Source: DASWOJ01 sp964242415 (GTDB taxonomy: Bacteria > Pseudomonadota > Alphaproteobacteria > Acetobacterales > Acetobacteraceae). From it: a DNA stretch of 43,791 bases. The stretch lies in assembly GCA_964242415.1 (NCBI GenBank), contig CAXTAT010000038.1:1-43791 (forward strand). The letters are read 5' to 3'. Within the stretch, counting starts at the first letter, position 1, and each line of letters begins with the position of its first letter. Shown here piece after piece: positions 25,610-34,477 of this stretch. Below the pieces are notes generated by a model. The model searched no databases, was not told where the DNA came from, and saw nothing but the letters and a program-made list of their open reading frames with translations. Position numbers and translations under genes: made by a program.

Positions 25610-27148
25610 TCATTGCAGCGCCGTCGCGGGACCGCTGCCGGCGCCCAGGTCCGCCATCTCCCGGGCGACGGCGCGGTTGTGCGCGGCCTGGTCGGCGCGG
25701 GCGGCGGCGGGGCTCCAGCGTCCGCGCATGATGAACACGCTGGCCACGAATGCGATGATCCCCGCCGTGCAGATCCAGTACCAGGTCCGCCACTGCCCCG
25801 GCGAGTCGGCGGCGGCCTGCTGGATCACCCCCAGTTGCGCCATCACCTCGGGGCTGGGCGCGGTGTGCGCCGCCTGCGCCTGCGCCAGGGCGGCCAGCGT
25901 CGGGCCGGACTCGATCAGCGGCGTCACGGTGTCGATCACGTAGGGGATCGCCAGGAACGCCGCCGTCACCACCAGCCGCAGCAGCCAGCCCCAGATCGCC
26001 AGGCCGGTCGCGGTCAGCGCCGGGTTGCGGGCCTCCACCGTCTCGGTGAAGCTCGCCATCCAGGTGGTGTAGGCGAAGGCCACCATCACCGACTGGCCGC
26101 AGCTCAGCGCCACCAGCGTCGCCCAGCCCGGGTGCTGCCCGGCCTGCAGCAGGAACAGCGTGGTCAGCACCGCGGCGCCGATGCCGCCCGCCAGCATGAA
26201 GGGCTTGCGGACGCCGAGCCGGTCCGACAGCAGCCCGGCCACGACCAGGGCGACGGCATTGGACGCCCAGGTCCAGTTCGCCAGCGCATTCGCCTGCGCC
26301 AGGGTGAAGTGGAAGATGGTGGCCATGTAGATCGTCCCGAACGCCACCGCGGTGTAGTAGAACAGCAGCAGCACCGACACGCCGAGCGCGGAGCCGATGA
26401 TGTCCAGGTGCATCAGTTGGCGGAACGGCGCGTGCAGGTCCACGGCGACGACGCCGCGCGCCCGCGCCTCCACCAGCGCCTGGTCGCGCAGGCTCACCAT
26501 GATCTGGTCCCGGAGCGCCGGCGACAGCTCGCGCAGGAACAGGAACGCGGCGGCGAACATCGCCACGCCGACCGCGCCGCAGATGAAGAACTGGCTTTCC
26601 CACGTCTTGAGCGCGGGCAGCGTCAGCGTCGTCACCAGGCTGACGGCGAGGCTGCCCAGCACCGGGCCGATGGTCCAGAAGCCCATCGCCGTGGCGCGGC
26701 CGACCTGGGGCGAGAAGTCGCGGATCAGCGCGGGGGTGGCGACCAGGATCACGCCCTCGACCAGCGCCACCAGGGACGCCAGCACGCCATAGGTGAGCTT
26801 GTCCGGCGCATAGGGGATGGCGAGGATCAGCACCGCCACGATCAGCAGGCCGAACACCACCAGGTTGGCCCGGCCGAAGCGGTCGCACAGGCCGGCGGCC
26901 AGCGAGGCGAACGCCCCCGCCAGGCTGCCGACGGCGAAGATGCCGACCAGGTAGTTGAACGACATATGGAAGTGCTCGAGCATCAGCGTGGCGACGCCGC
27001 CGCCGACATACAGCTCGTAATAGAGGACGATGGTGATCGCCACGACGAGCAGGAGGTGGGCGCGCCTGGCGCCGGCGGCTGGGTAGGCGGCCAGCTCGCG
27101 CCGGTGCAGCCAGGACGGCGACGCCAGGATGTCCGTTGCGGCCGACAT
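25610..27148 (-). CDS. MFS transporter
   Basis: A 512-residue membrane protein with about 12 hydrophobic segments and a long charged middle loop (about 215-250). The MFS loop 2-3 motif appears as GLCDRFGRANL at about 86-96 and its second-half counterpart as GLLSDRLGVRKP. A polar periplasmic insertion lies near 425-465, before the last helix. It resembles metabolite:proton symporters. The substrate is unknown, but the operon position ahead of the monooxygenase and ALDH points to import of their substrate or export of an intermediate. GGGGAGG 5 nt before the ATG is a strong ribosome-binding site. Divergent from the SDR at 27380. Confidence 0.9.
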   Translation of the reverse strand: MSAATDILASPSWLHRRELAAYPAAGARRAHLLLVVAITIVLYYELYVGGGVATLMLEHFHMSFNYLVGIFAVGSLAGAFASLAAGLCDRFGRANLVVFGLLIVAVLILAIPYAPDKLTYGVLASLVALVEGVILVATPALIRDFSPQVGRATAMGFWTIGPVLGSLAVSLVTTLTLPALKTWESQFFICGAVGVAMFAAAFLFLRELSPALRDQIMVSLRDQALVEARARGVVAVDLHAPFRQLMHLDIIGSALGVSVLLLFYYTAVAFGTIYMATIFHFTLAQANALANWTWASNAVALVVAGLLSDRLGVRKPFMLAGGIGAAVLTTLFLLQAGQHPGWATLVALSCGQSVMVAFAYTTWMASFTETVEARNPALTATGLAIWGWLLRLVVTAAFLAIPYVIDTVTPLIESGPTLAALAQAQAAHTAPSPEVMAQLGVIQQAAADSPGQWRTWYWICTAGIIAFVASVFIMRGRWSPAAARADQAAHNRAVAREMADLGAGSGPATALQ

Positions 27149-27379
27149 TCATGCCTCCCCTTGGTTCTTGACCTTTAGGTGAAGGCTATGACCAATGGGG
27201 CCAGCGGGTCAAGCAAGGTGCGAAGCTCGGGATGCCGGTGGCGGCATGGCGTGGACCTGGCTGATCGGGCCGCAGAGTTCAGCGGCGTGGGGGGCTGCCT
27301 TGGTTCCTGCAACCTCCTATGCCACCCTGCCGCCGACGCCGCTGGCGCCCTGCCAGGCGGTTCGACATGCAGGGTCCGC

Positions 27380-28174
27380 ATGACCATGGAAGCACGCAAG
27401 GCCATCTTCATCACCGGCGCTGCCTCCGGCATCGGCCGGGCGACGGCGCAGCTTTTTGCCGGAAGGGGCTGGTTCGTGGGCTGCTTCGACAGGAATGCCG
27501 CCGAGCTTGAGCGCCTGCGGGCGGAACTCGGGGAGGCCAACGGCCTGTTCCAGGCCCTGGATGTCACCGTCCACGACGACTTCAGGGCGGCGATCGAGGC
27601 GTTCGGCGCCGCCAGCAACGGCCGCATGGACGTGCTGCACAACAATGCGGGCCTCGTGGCGACGGGCGCCTTTGCCGACATGCCCTGGGAAAGGGTGATG
27701 GCGCTGGTGAACGTCAACTTCGTCGGCGTGCTGTTCGGCATCCATGCGGCGCTGCCGCTGCTAAAGGCGACGCCGGGGTCGCTGTGCTTCACGACCTCCT
27801 CGTCCTCGGCGATCTTCGGCATGGGCGGGCTTGCGGTGTACTCCGCCACCAAGCACGCCGTGCGCGGCCTGACGGAGGCGCTGTCGGTCGAACTGCGCGC
27901 CGCCGGGGTGTGGGCGGCGGACACGCTGCCCGGCCTGATCGACACCGGGATGATGCCGCCCGAACGCAAGGCCACGCTGCCGACGGAGGGCATGTGGCGG
28001 CTGATGCCGCCCTCGGCGGTCGCGGAGGCCGTCTGGGGGGCCTACCACGGCGACAAGATGCACTGGTACGTGCCGCCGGAACTCGCCGAGCTGGACCGCG
28101 AGGCGACGGCCTTCCCCGAGCGGGAACGCGACAAGTGGATCGCGGTGGCGGCGTCCGGACGAGGGGCCGGGTGA
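27380..28174 (+). CDS. SDR family oxidoreductase
   Basis: A 264-residue short-chain dehydrogenase. The TGAASGIG cofactor motif is at 12-19, NNAG at about 91-94, the catalytic Ser in FTTSSSSAIFG and the YxxxK in VYSATKHAV. The C-terminal WYVPPELAELDREA tail is typical of members acting on hydrophobic alcohols. It is divergent from the MFS-monooxygenase-ALDH genes; in Baeyer-Villiger pathways such an enzyme makes the ketone from the alcohol. The start could also be the ATG at 27386. Two more SDRs occur in the window (14.5 kb and 33.4 kb) but are clearly different proteins. Confidence 0.88.
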   Translation: MTMEARKAIFITGAASGIGRATAQLFAGRGWFVGCFDRNAAELERLRAELGEANGLFQALDVTVHDDFRAAIEAFGAASNGRMDVLHNNAGLVATGAFADMPWERVMALVNVNFVGVLFGIHAALPLLKATPGSLCFTTSSSSAIFGMGGLAVYSATKHAVRGLTEALSVELRAAGVWAADTLPGLIDTGMMPPERKATLPTEGMWRLMPPSAVAEAVWGAYHGDKMHWYVPPELAELDREATAFPERERDKWIAVAASGRGAG

Positions 28175-28252
28175 GGGGGGCCGCCCCGCCTCGCGCGTCC
28201 CGGCGTCCCGCATCCCGGCCTTCTCCGGCGTCAGCGGCATGAAGGGCGCGGC

Positions 28253-28888
28253 ATGGTTCCGGTTGCCGTCCTGATCAGCGGGCGCGGCAGCAATATGGCG
28301 GCCCTGCTGGAGGCCACCGCTGCACCAGGCTTCCCGGCCCGCATCGCCCTGGTGCTGTCCAACCGGCCCGGCGCCGCCGGCCTGGCCCACGCCGCCGCGC
28401 ACGGGGTCGAGGCGTTGTGCATCGACCACCGCCCGTTCGGCCGCGACCGCGCCGCGCACGAGGCCGCCATCCACGCCGCATTGCAGGCGCGCGGCATCGG
28501 CCTGGTCTGCCTGGCCGGCTACATGCGGCTGCTCACGCCGTTGCTGGTCGGCGCTTGGGCGGGGCGGATGCTGAATGTCCATCCCAGCCTGCTGCCGGCG
28601 TTTCCCGGCCTGAATACCCACGTCCGCGCCCTGGCCGCCGGGGTCAAGCTGCACGGCTGCACGGTCCACCTGGTGACGGACGTCATGGACGATGGCCCCA
28701 TCCTGGCCCAGGCCGCGGTGCCGGTGCTGCCCGGCGACGACGCGGACAGCCTCGCCGCCCGCGTGCTGGCGCAGGAGCATCGGCTGTATCCGCTGGCGCT
28801 GCGCCTGCATGCCGAGGGGCGGCCGGGCTGGTACGACGCCGGCGCCAGCCTGCTGAGTCCCTTGCCCGGCCCTGCCGTGGGGACGTAG
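28253..28888 (+). CDS. purN: Phosphoribosylglycinamide formyltransferase
   Basis: A 211-residue folate-dependent GAR transformylase, step 3 of purine synthesis. It opens AVLISGRGSNM (phosphate binding). The catalytic triad is N108 and H110 in NVHPSLLPAFPG and D146 in the TDVMDDGPI segment, aligning with N106, H108 and D144 of the E. coli enzyme. It stands without purM, which in most genomes lies directly upstream; the SDR gene is there instead. The start at 28253 has AAGGGC nearby. Confidence 0.94.
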   Translation: MVPVAVLISGRGSNMAALLEATAAPGFPARIALVLSNRPGAAGLAHAAAHGVEALCIDHRPFGRDRAAHEAAIHAALQARGIGLVCLAGYMRLLTPLLVGAWAGRMLNVHPSLLPAFPGLNTHVRALAAGVKLHGCTVHLVTDVMDDGPILAQAAVPVLPGDDADSLAARVLAQEHRLYPLALRLHAEGRPGWYDAGASLLSPLPGPAVGT

Positions 28889-28927
28889 ATAGCGCCCACC
28901 TAGTCCCGAGACAGCCCAAGGCACACC

Positions 28928-29101
28928 ATGGTTCCCCCCGACATGCAGTCCTCCGCCAGCCAGCCGACCTCCCGCCCGAACATCGACGAGGCGTTCGTCG
29001 CCGACCGGGTGATGTTCTGGTCCCGTTTCACCACCTTCACCACCGGCGCGGTGATCGCGGTCGTGGTGCTGCTGGTGCTGATGGCGGTGTTCCTGGTGTA
29101 G
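28928..29101 (+). CDS. Short single-helix protein, aa3-oxidase subunit IV-like
   Basis: A 57-residue frame, ATG at 28928 and TAG at 29099-29101. A polar N-terminal half ends in DEAFVADRVMFWSRFTTFTT and is followed by one hydrophobic helix (about 40-56, GAVIAVVVLLVLMAVFL). The size, the aromatic/charged approach to the helix and the single C-terminal helix match the short subunit IV peptide of alphaproteobacterial aa3-type cytochrome c oxidases, but no oxidase genes are near, and any small membrane peptide could look alike. It lies 40 nt after purN and before a family A repeat. Confidence 0.5.
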   Translation: MVPPDMQSSASQPTSRPNIDEAFVADRVMFWSRFTTFTTGAVIAVVVLLVLMAVFLV

Positions 29102-29113
29102 GGCTTGCGTCCT

Positions 29114-29282
29114 GCTTCCTTTCCTGGAGGGAGAGGGTTGGAGTGGGGGCTTGCTTGCCGCGCGGGGGTCTCCAGCGTCGCCTGAATCTCACTGCCTGTG
29201 TTCCCCGGCTGCCTGCGTCCAGGGATCGCGCCGCGAGACCCCCTCACCCCGGCCCTCTCCCGAAGGGGGAGAGGGGGAAGTG
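29114..29282. repeat. Family A intergenic repeat, copy 4
   Basis: The left arm is at about 29114-29150 and the right arm at about 29238-29280, inverted. It fills the gap between the small membrane-peptide gene and the 3' end of rnd, which starts 3 nt later. Confidence 0.9.
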
Positions 29283-29284
29283 GG

Positions 29285-30463
29285 TTAGGCTCGCATTAGC
29301 TTGATGCGCTTGCCGTCCACGCCGAGCGTGATGCCGCCGGCCTTGAGCAGCATCGCGTCGGCGCCGAACACCTCCTGGCGCCAGCCGTGCAGCGCCGGGA
29401 CGTCTGGATGGTCCTCCCCGGCCAGCCGGTCCAGGTCGTCGGACGAGGCCACCAGCTTGGGCGCGACGTTGTGCTCCTCGCACTTCGCCGCCAGCAGCAC
29501 CTTCAGCAGCGACACCAGCGCCGGGGAGGCGCGAGAGTTGTCCTTGCGGCTGGGCGGCTCCGGCAGGGCGTCCTCCGGCAGCGCCGCGGCGGCCTGCAGC
29601 GCCGCGACCAGGGCGACGCCGCTTTTGCCCTCGGCGAAGCCGCGGTTGACGCCGCGGATGCGGGCCAGCGCATCGACCGTGGTGGGCGCGACGGCGGCGA
29701 TCTCCAGCAGGCTTTCGTCCTTCAGCAGCCGCCCGCGCGGGATGTTGACGCGCTGCGCCTCGCGCTCCCGCCAGGCGGTCGCGGCGCGCAGCATCCCCAG
29801 CATCCGGCGGTTGCTGCTGCGCGGGCGCAGGCGCTCCCACAGGCCCTCGGGATCGGGGCGGTAGGTCTCGGGCTGTGCCAGCACCGCCATTTCCTCCGCC
29901 ACCCACTCCATGCGGCCGTCGCGTTGCAGGCGGTCCTGCAGGCGCTCGTACACGCCGCGCAGGTAGGTCACGTCGGCGGCGGCATAGGTCACCTGCGCGG
30001 GGGACAGCGGGCGGGCGGACCAGTCGCTGAAGCGGTGCGCCTTGTCGATCTGCCCGCCGGTAAGGCTGGACACCAGCGCGTCGTAGCCGACTTGGTCGCC
30101 GAACCCCGCCACCATGGCCGCGACCTGGGTGTCGAAGATCGGCGCCGGCACCTGGCCGAACAGTTCCAGGAATATCTCCACGTCCTGACGCGCCGCGTGG
30201 AAGACTTTTACCACCCCGGTGTCGGCCAGCAGCTCGCCCAGCGGGGCCAGGTCGATGCCTGCGGCCTCGGCGTCGATCACGGCCACGTCGTCCACCCCGG
30301 CCAACTGCACCACGCACAGCTCGGGGAAGTAGGTGCGTTCCCGCATGAACTCGGTGTCGATGGTGACGTACGGCTCGGCGCGCAGCCGGGTGCACAGGGC
30401 GGCCAGGGCGGCGGTGCCGGTGACCAGGACGGGATCGGCGAACTTGGGATGGGAACGAGGCAT
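29285..30463 (-). CDS. rnd: Ribonuclease D
   Basis: A 392-residue 3'-5' exoribonuclease involved in tRNA 3' processing. The DEDD motifs are visible: D36 and E38 in TIDTEFMRE, the third Asp in VFHAARQDVEIF and the last Asp with the general-base Tyr context in TYAAADVTYL. The HRDC domain follows at about 205-285 (NIPRGRLLKDESLLEIA), then a further C-terminal region. The start at 30463 is the only ATG matching the family start. It is divergent from aspS with a 75-nt gap, a common alphaproteobacterial arrangement. Confidence 0.95.
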   Translation of the reverse strand: MPRSHPKFADPVLVTGTAALAALCTRLRAEPYVTIDTEFMRERTYFPELCVVQLAGVDDVAVIDAEAAGIDLAPLGELLADTGVVKVFHAARQDVEIFLELFGQVPAPIFDTQVAAMVAGFGDQVGYDALVSSLTGGQIDKAHRFSDWSARPLSPAQVTYAAADVTYLRGVYERLQDRLQRDGRMEWVAEEMAVLAQPETYRPDPEGLWERLRPRSSNRRMLGMLRAATAWREREAQRVNIPRGRLLKDESLLEIAAVAPTTVDALARIRGVNRGFAEGKSGVALVAALQAAAALPEDALPEPPSRKDNSRASPALVSLLKVLLAAKCEEHNVAPKLVASSDDLDRLAGEDHPDVPALHGWRQEVFGADAMLLKAGGITLGVDGKRIKLMRA

Positions 30464-30538
30464 GGGCGGTTCTACCCGCCGCGACTTGACACCGCAAATG
30501 GCCGCGGTTTGTGTGCGCCCTGCTTCGAGGACATCACC

Positions 30539-32323
30539 ATGCACGCCTACCGCACCCATACCTGCGGCGCCCTTCGCGCCAGCGACGCCGGATCGACGGC
30601 CCGGCTGTCGGGATGGGTCCAGACCAAGCGCGACTTCGGCGGGCTGCTGTTCCTGGACCTGCGCGACCACTATGGCATCACCCAGTGCGTGCTGCCCGCG
30701 GGGAGCGCCGGGTTCGCCGAGGCCGACGCGCTGCGGATCGAGAGCGTCGTCACCGTCACCGGCCTGGTCGTCGCCCGCGCGCCGGAGACCTTCAACCCGC
30801 GCCTGCAGACCGGGGAGGTCGAGGTGCAGGTGCAGGAGCTGCTCGTGCAATCCGCCGCCGACGTGCTGCCGTTCCAGGTGGCGGGGGAGAACACCTATCC
30901 CGAGGAGTTGCGGCTGCGCTACCGGTTCCTTGACCTGCGGCGGGAGAAGCTGCAGCAGAACATGATCCTGCGCGCCCGCATCATCGACAGCATCCGCCGC
31001 CGCATGATCGCCGACGGGTTCAACGAGTTCCAGACGCCGATCCTGACGGTCAGCAGCCCCGAGGGGGCGCGCGACTTCCTGGTGCCGGCGCGGCTGCATC
31101 CGGGGAAGTTCTATGCGCTGCCGCAGGCGCCGCAGCAGTTCAAGCAGTTGTGCATGGTGGCGGGGTTCGACCGCTATTTCCAGATCGCGCCGTGCTTCCG
31201 TGACGAGGCGGGGCGGGCGGACCGGACGCTGGTGTTCTATCAGCTTGATGTCGAGATGAGCTTCGTCACCCAGGAGGACGTGTTCGCCGCCATGGAGCCG
31301 GTGATGCAGGGCGTGTTCGCCGAGTTTGCGGGGGGGCGGGAGGTGGACCCGATCCCGTTCCGCCGCATCCCGTACAAGACGGCGATGCTGGAGTATGGCA
31401 GCGACAAGCCGGACCTGCGCAACCCGCTGCGGATCAGCGATGTCACGAGTGCGTTCGCCGGGTCGGGATTCGGGCTGTTCGCGCGCATTGCGGCCAGCGG
31501 CGGCGTGGTGCGGGCCATTCCGGCGCCGGGGGCAGGGGGGCGGCCCCGCGGCTTCTTCGACAAGCTGAACGAGTGGGCGCGGGGCGAGGGCGCGGGGGGG
31601 CTGGGCTACGTCATCTTCGAGGAGGACGGCGGGCGCGGGCCGATCGCCAAGAACCTGGAGGCCGAGCGGATCGAGGCGATCCGGGTAACGTGCGGGCTGG
31701 GCGCGGGCGATGCGGTGTTCTTTGCGGCGGGGCAGGCGGACGAGGCGGCGAAGTTCGCCGGGCTGGTGCGGACGCGGCTGGGGCAGGAGCTGGGCATGAT
31801 CGAGCAGGAGTGTTTTCGTTTTTGCTGGATCACCGATTTCCCGATGTACGAGCGGGATGAGGCGACCGGGGCGGTCGATTTCAGCCACAACCCGTTCAGC
31901 ATGCCGCAGGGCGAGATGGCGGCGCTGGAGGGGCAAGATCCGTTGAGCATCGGCGCCTATCAGTACGACATCGTCTGCAACGGCTATGAGATGAGCAGCG
32001 GCGCCATACGCAACCATAAGGCGGACATCATGGTGCGGGCCTTCGAGCTGGCGGGCTACACGGCGGCGGATGTGGAGGAGCGGTTCGGCGGAATGCTGAA
32101 CGCCTTCCGCTATGGCGCGCCGCCGCACGGCGGCATGGCGGCGGGCATCGACCGGATCGTGATGCTGCTGGCCAACGAGCCGAACCTGCGCGAGGTCAAC
32201 CTGTTCCCGATGAACCAGCAGGGCGAGGACCTGATGATGGGCGCGCCCTCGGTGGTGGAGCCGGTGCGGTTGAAGGAGCTGTCGGTGCGGGTGGACCTGC
32301 CGCCGAAGGCCAAGGCAGGCTGA
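30539..32323 (+). CDS. aspS: Aspartate-tRNA ligase
   Basis: A 594-residue class IIb synthetase. The N-terminal OB-fold contains LSGWVQTKRDFGGLLFLDLRD. Motif 1 and flipping-loop regions follow (TPILTVSSPEGARDFLVPAR, ALPQAPQQFKQLCMVAG). Motif 2 is FRDEAGRADRTLVFYQLD and motif 3 is GGMAAGIDRIVMLL near the end, before NLFPMNQQGEDLMMGAPS. The GAD insertion domain lies at about 290-410. The motif 2 loop departs from the usual DExxRADRxPEF: the Pro-Glu before Phe is replaced by Leu-Val. Otherwise the gene is complete. Confidence 0.95.
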   Translation: MHAYRTHTCGALRASDAGSTARLSGWVQTKRDFGGLLFLDLRDHYGITQCVLPAGSAGFAEADALRIESVVTVTGLVVARAPETFNPRLQTGEVEVQVQELLVQSAADVLPFQVAGENTYPEELRLRYRFLDLRREKLQQNMILRARIIDSIRRRMIADGFNEFQTPILTVSSPEGARDFLVPARLHPGKFYALPQAPQQFKQLCMVAGFDRYFQIAPCFRDEAGRADRTLVFYQLDVEMSFVTQEDVFAAMEPVMQGVFAEFAGGREVDPIPFRRIPYKTAMLEYGSDKPDLRNPLRISDVTSAFAGSGFGLFARIAASGGVVRAIPAPGAGGRPRGFFDKLNEWARGEGAGGLGYVIFEEDGGRGPIAKNLEAERIEAIRVTCGLGAGDAVFFAAGQADEAAKFAGLVRTRLGQELGMIEQECFRFCWITDFPMYERDEATGAVDFSHNPFSMPQGEMAALEGQDPLSIGAYQYDIVCNGYEMSSGAIRNHKADIMVRAFELAGYTAADVEERFGGMLNAFRYGAPPHGGMAAGIDRIVMLLANEPNLREVNLFPMNQQGEDLMMGAPSVVEPVRLKELSVRVDLPPKAKAG

Positions 32324-32330
32324 TTGCGCG

Positions 32331-32487
32331 GCTTCTCCCTCCCCCGGAGGGAGAGGGTTGGGGCGAGGGGGGCTTGCGGCACGGTCTCCCGCTCCGGACA
32401 GCCGCGGCCCAATAGGACCCGCAGTGCTTGGCTCTGCAACCAAGACCCCCTCACCCCGGCCCTCTCCCGGAGGGAGAGGGGGAAGCG
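32331..32487. repeat. Family A intergenic repeat, copy 5
   Basis: Inverted arms at about 32331-32372 and 32446-32487 with a copy-specific centre, starting 8 nt after the aspS stop. Confidence 0.9.
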
Positions 32488-32573
32488 GTAGGAATCTTGT
32501 GTTTTCGCCCCGGGTGGCGCGTTCGGCATCGTGCGCCTATGTGACATCCAGTGCCCTTCGGAGTTCGAGCGCC

Positions 32574-33389
32574 ATGCGCCACATCGCCACCGCCTGCTTC
32601 CTTGGCGCCCTCAGCCTCGCCGCCCCGGCACTGGCCGCCGACCCCGTGCCCCTGGCCGCGCACCGCGCCCTGTATAAGCTGACCATGGACAGCAGCCATG
32701 GCGGCGACGTCACCGCCGCCGGCGGCACCATGGCCTATGAGATCACCGACGTCTGCGACGGTTGGGCCACCCGGCAGCGCCTGGCGATGACGCTGACCAA
32801 CCGCGACGGCCAGGACATCGAGAGCGTATCCGACTACGCCACCTGGGAAAGCAAGGACGGGCTGTCGATGCGCTTCCGCATGCGCCAGACCACCGACACC
32901 GCCGTCACCGACCAGGTCGAGGGCACCGCCAAGCTCGACAGCCCCGGCGGACCCGGCAGCATCAACTACACCGTGCCGGAGGAGAAGACGCTGCCCATCC
33001 CGGCCGGCACCGCCTTCCCGATGGTCCATACCGCGACGATCATCGCCGCCGCCGAGGCGGGCAAGCGGTTTATCGCGCTGCCGATCTTCGACGGCACCGG
33101 GGACAAGGGCGTGCAGGACACCTCGGTCGCCATCGCCAACTGGAACCCGCCGTCTGCGGCGGCCTATCCGGCCTTGGCGGAGCTGCCGAGCGGCCGGGTG
33201 CGCGTCGCCTTCTTCGACCGGGTGCAGTCGGCGGCGCCCAGCAAGGAAAAGGTGGCCGGCAGCCCCGATTACGAGGTCGGCATGAAGTACTGGGCGAACG
33301 GCGTCGCCGACGACCTGCAGATGGACTTCTCCGAATTCGTCATGCGCGGCAAGCTGTCCGAGTTCACCCTGGTGGAGCCGCACTGCTAA
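32574..33389 (+). CDS. EipB-like periplasmic cell-envelope protein (DUF1849)
   Basis: A 271-residue exported protein. The signal peptide is the first 21-22 residues (ATACFLGALSLAAPALAA). The mature protein starts DPVPLAAHRALYKLTMD and keeps the DUF1849 pattern: GGTMAYEITDVCDGW, then long beta strands. C61 and the final residue C271 (VEPHC) correspond to the conserved Cys pair that forms a disulfide in Brucella EipB, where the protein supports envelope integrity. It is followed after 4 nt by an SDR gene, so the two are likely coupled. Confidence 0.87.
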   Translation: MRHIATACFLGALSLAAPALAADPVPLAAHRALYKLTMDSSHGGDVTAAGGTMAYEITDVCDGWATRQRLAMTLTNRDGQDIESVSDYATWESKDGLSMRFRMRQTTDTAVTDQVEGTAKLDSPGGPGSINYTVPEEKTLPIPAGTAFPMVHTATIIAAAEAGKRFIALPIFDGTGDKGVQDTSVAIANWNPPSAAAYPALAELPSGRVRVAFFDRVQSAAPSKEKVAGSPDYEVGMKYWANGVADDLQMDFSEFVMRGKLSEFTLVEPHC

Positions 33390-33393
33390 GCCG

Positions 33394-34320
33394 ATGGCCT
33401 GGTCCCTGGGTGACGCGCCGCGGCTGGACGGTAAGGTGGCCATCGTCACCGGCGCGACGGGTGGGCTGGGGTGGGACGTGGCGCTGGGCCTGGCCACGCA
33501 GGGCGCCACCACGGTCCTGGCCGGGCGCAACCCGGTGAAGGGCGCCGATGCGCTGACCCGGCTGATGGCCCGCGTGCCGGGGGCCGCCGCGCGGTTCGAG
33601 CTGCTGGACCTTGCGAGCCTGGACTCCGTGGCGATGTTCGCCGCCCGGATGGCCGCCGCGCACCCGGCCGTGTCGGTGCTGGTGAACAATGCCGGCGTGA
33701 TGTCGCCCCCGACCCGGCAGGTGACCGCGGATGGGTTCGAGCTGCAGTTCGGCACCAACTACCTCGGCCACTTCGCCCTCACGGCCCGGCTGCTGCCGCA
33801 GTTGCTGGCGTCGGGGGGCGCCCGGGTGGTCAGCGTCGCCAGCCTGGCGCACCGCATGGCCAAGATCGACTTCCAGGATCTGCAGGGTGCGGCGCATTAT
33901 AGGGCGCGAGCGTTGTATGGGCAGAGCAAGCTGGCGATGCTGATGTTCGCGTTGGAGCTGCAGCGCCGGGCCAAGGCGGCGGGATGGGGGCTGACCAGCG
34001 TTGCCGCCCATCCTGGCCTGGCGGTGACGGACCTTATCGCCAACGGTCCTGGGGGCGGCAACCCGGGCCTGCGGGAGCACGTCATGCAGGGCGCGTTCCG
34101 CCTGTTCGGCCAGTCGGCAGCCCAGGGCGCGCTGCCGCTGCTGTTCGCGGCGGTTGCGCCCGATGCGAAGGGCGGCGGCTACTACGGGCCGGACGGGTTC
34201 ATGGAGACCAGGGGCGCGGTAAGCCCGTCGCGCATCATGCCGCAGGCCATGGACACCGGAATGGCGGCGCGGCTGTGGGGGTTGTCGGAGGAGCTGACCG
34301 GATTGCAGTTCGGCGCCTGA
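33394..34320 (+). CDS. SDR family oxidoreductase (retinol-dehydrogenase-like)
   Basis: A 308-residue short-chain dehydrogenase. TGATGGLG is at about 19-26, NNAG at about 99-102, catalytic Ser in VVSVASLAHRM and Tyr-Lys in ALYGQSKLA. The longer C-terminal part with the HPGLAVTDL and GGGYYGPDGF segments is that of the WW-oxidoreductase/retinol-dehydrogenase-like group. The substrate is unknown. Only 4 nt separate it from the eipB-like stop, implying one transcript; whether the functions are linked is not known. Confidence 0.88.
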   Translation: MAWSLGDAPRLDGKVAIVTGATGGLGWDVALGLATQGATTVLAGRNPVKGADALTRLMARVPGAAARFELLDLASLDSVAMFAARMAAAHPAVSVLVNNAGVMSPPTRQVTADGFELQFGTNYLGHFALTARLLPQLLASGGARVVSVASLAHRMAKIDFQDLQGAAHYRARALYGQSKLAMLMFALELQRRAKAAGWGLTSVAAHPGLAVTDLIANGPGGGNPGLREHVMQGAFRLFGQSAAQGALPLLFAAVAPDAKGGGYYGPDGFMETRGAVSPSRIMPQAMDTGMAARLWGLSEELTGLQFGA

Positions 34321-34323
34321 ATT

Positions 34324-34477
34324 GCTCCCTCTCCCGCTTTGGGAGAGGGCTGGGGCGAAGGGGCCTTGCCTCGCGCCACCCGGCGGTGCCACCGCAACCG
34401 GGCTGTCCGGGCCAGGAGGTTTGCGCCGCACGACCCCCTCACCCCGGCCCTCTCCCGGAGGGAGAGGGAGAAGCAGG
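34324..34477. repeat. Family A intergenic repeat, copy 6
   Basis: Inverted arms at about 34324-34360 and 34433-34477 between the convergent SDR and dinB genes. The right arm ends exactly at the dinB stop codon. Confidence 0.9.

Noticed and set aside
27149..27379. Promoter pair in the MFS/SDR divergent gap
   Set aside because: A TTGACC box can be found on each strand, but no convincing -10 at proper spacing; not reported as a feature.
29387..32443. Very long open frames opposite or across rnd and aspS, up to 1052 codons
   Set aside because: They are extensions or shadows of the genuine rnd and aspS frames; GC-rich third positions suppress stops on other frames. The added parts show no domain and run through family A repeats.
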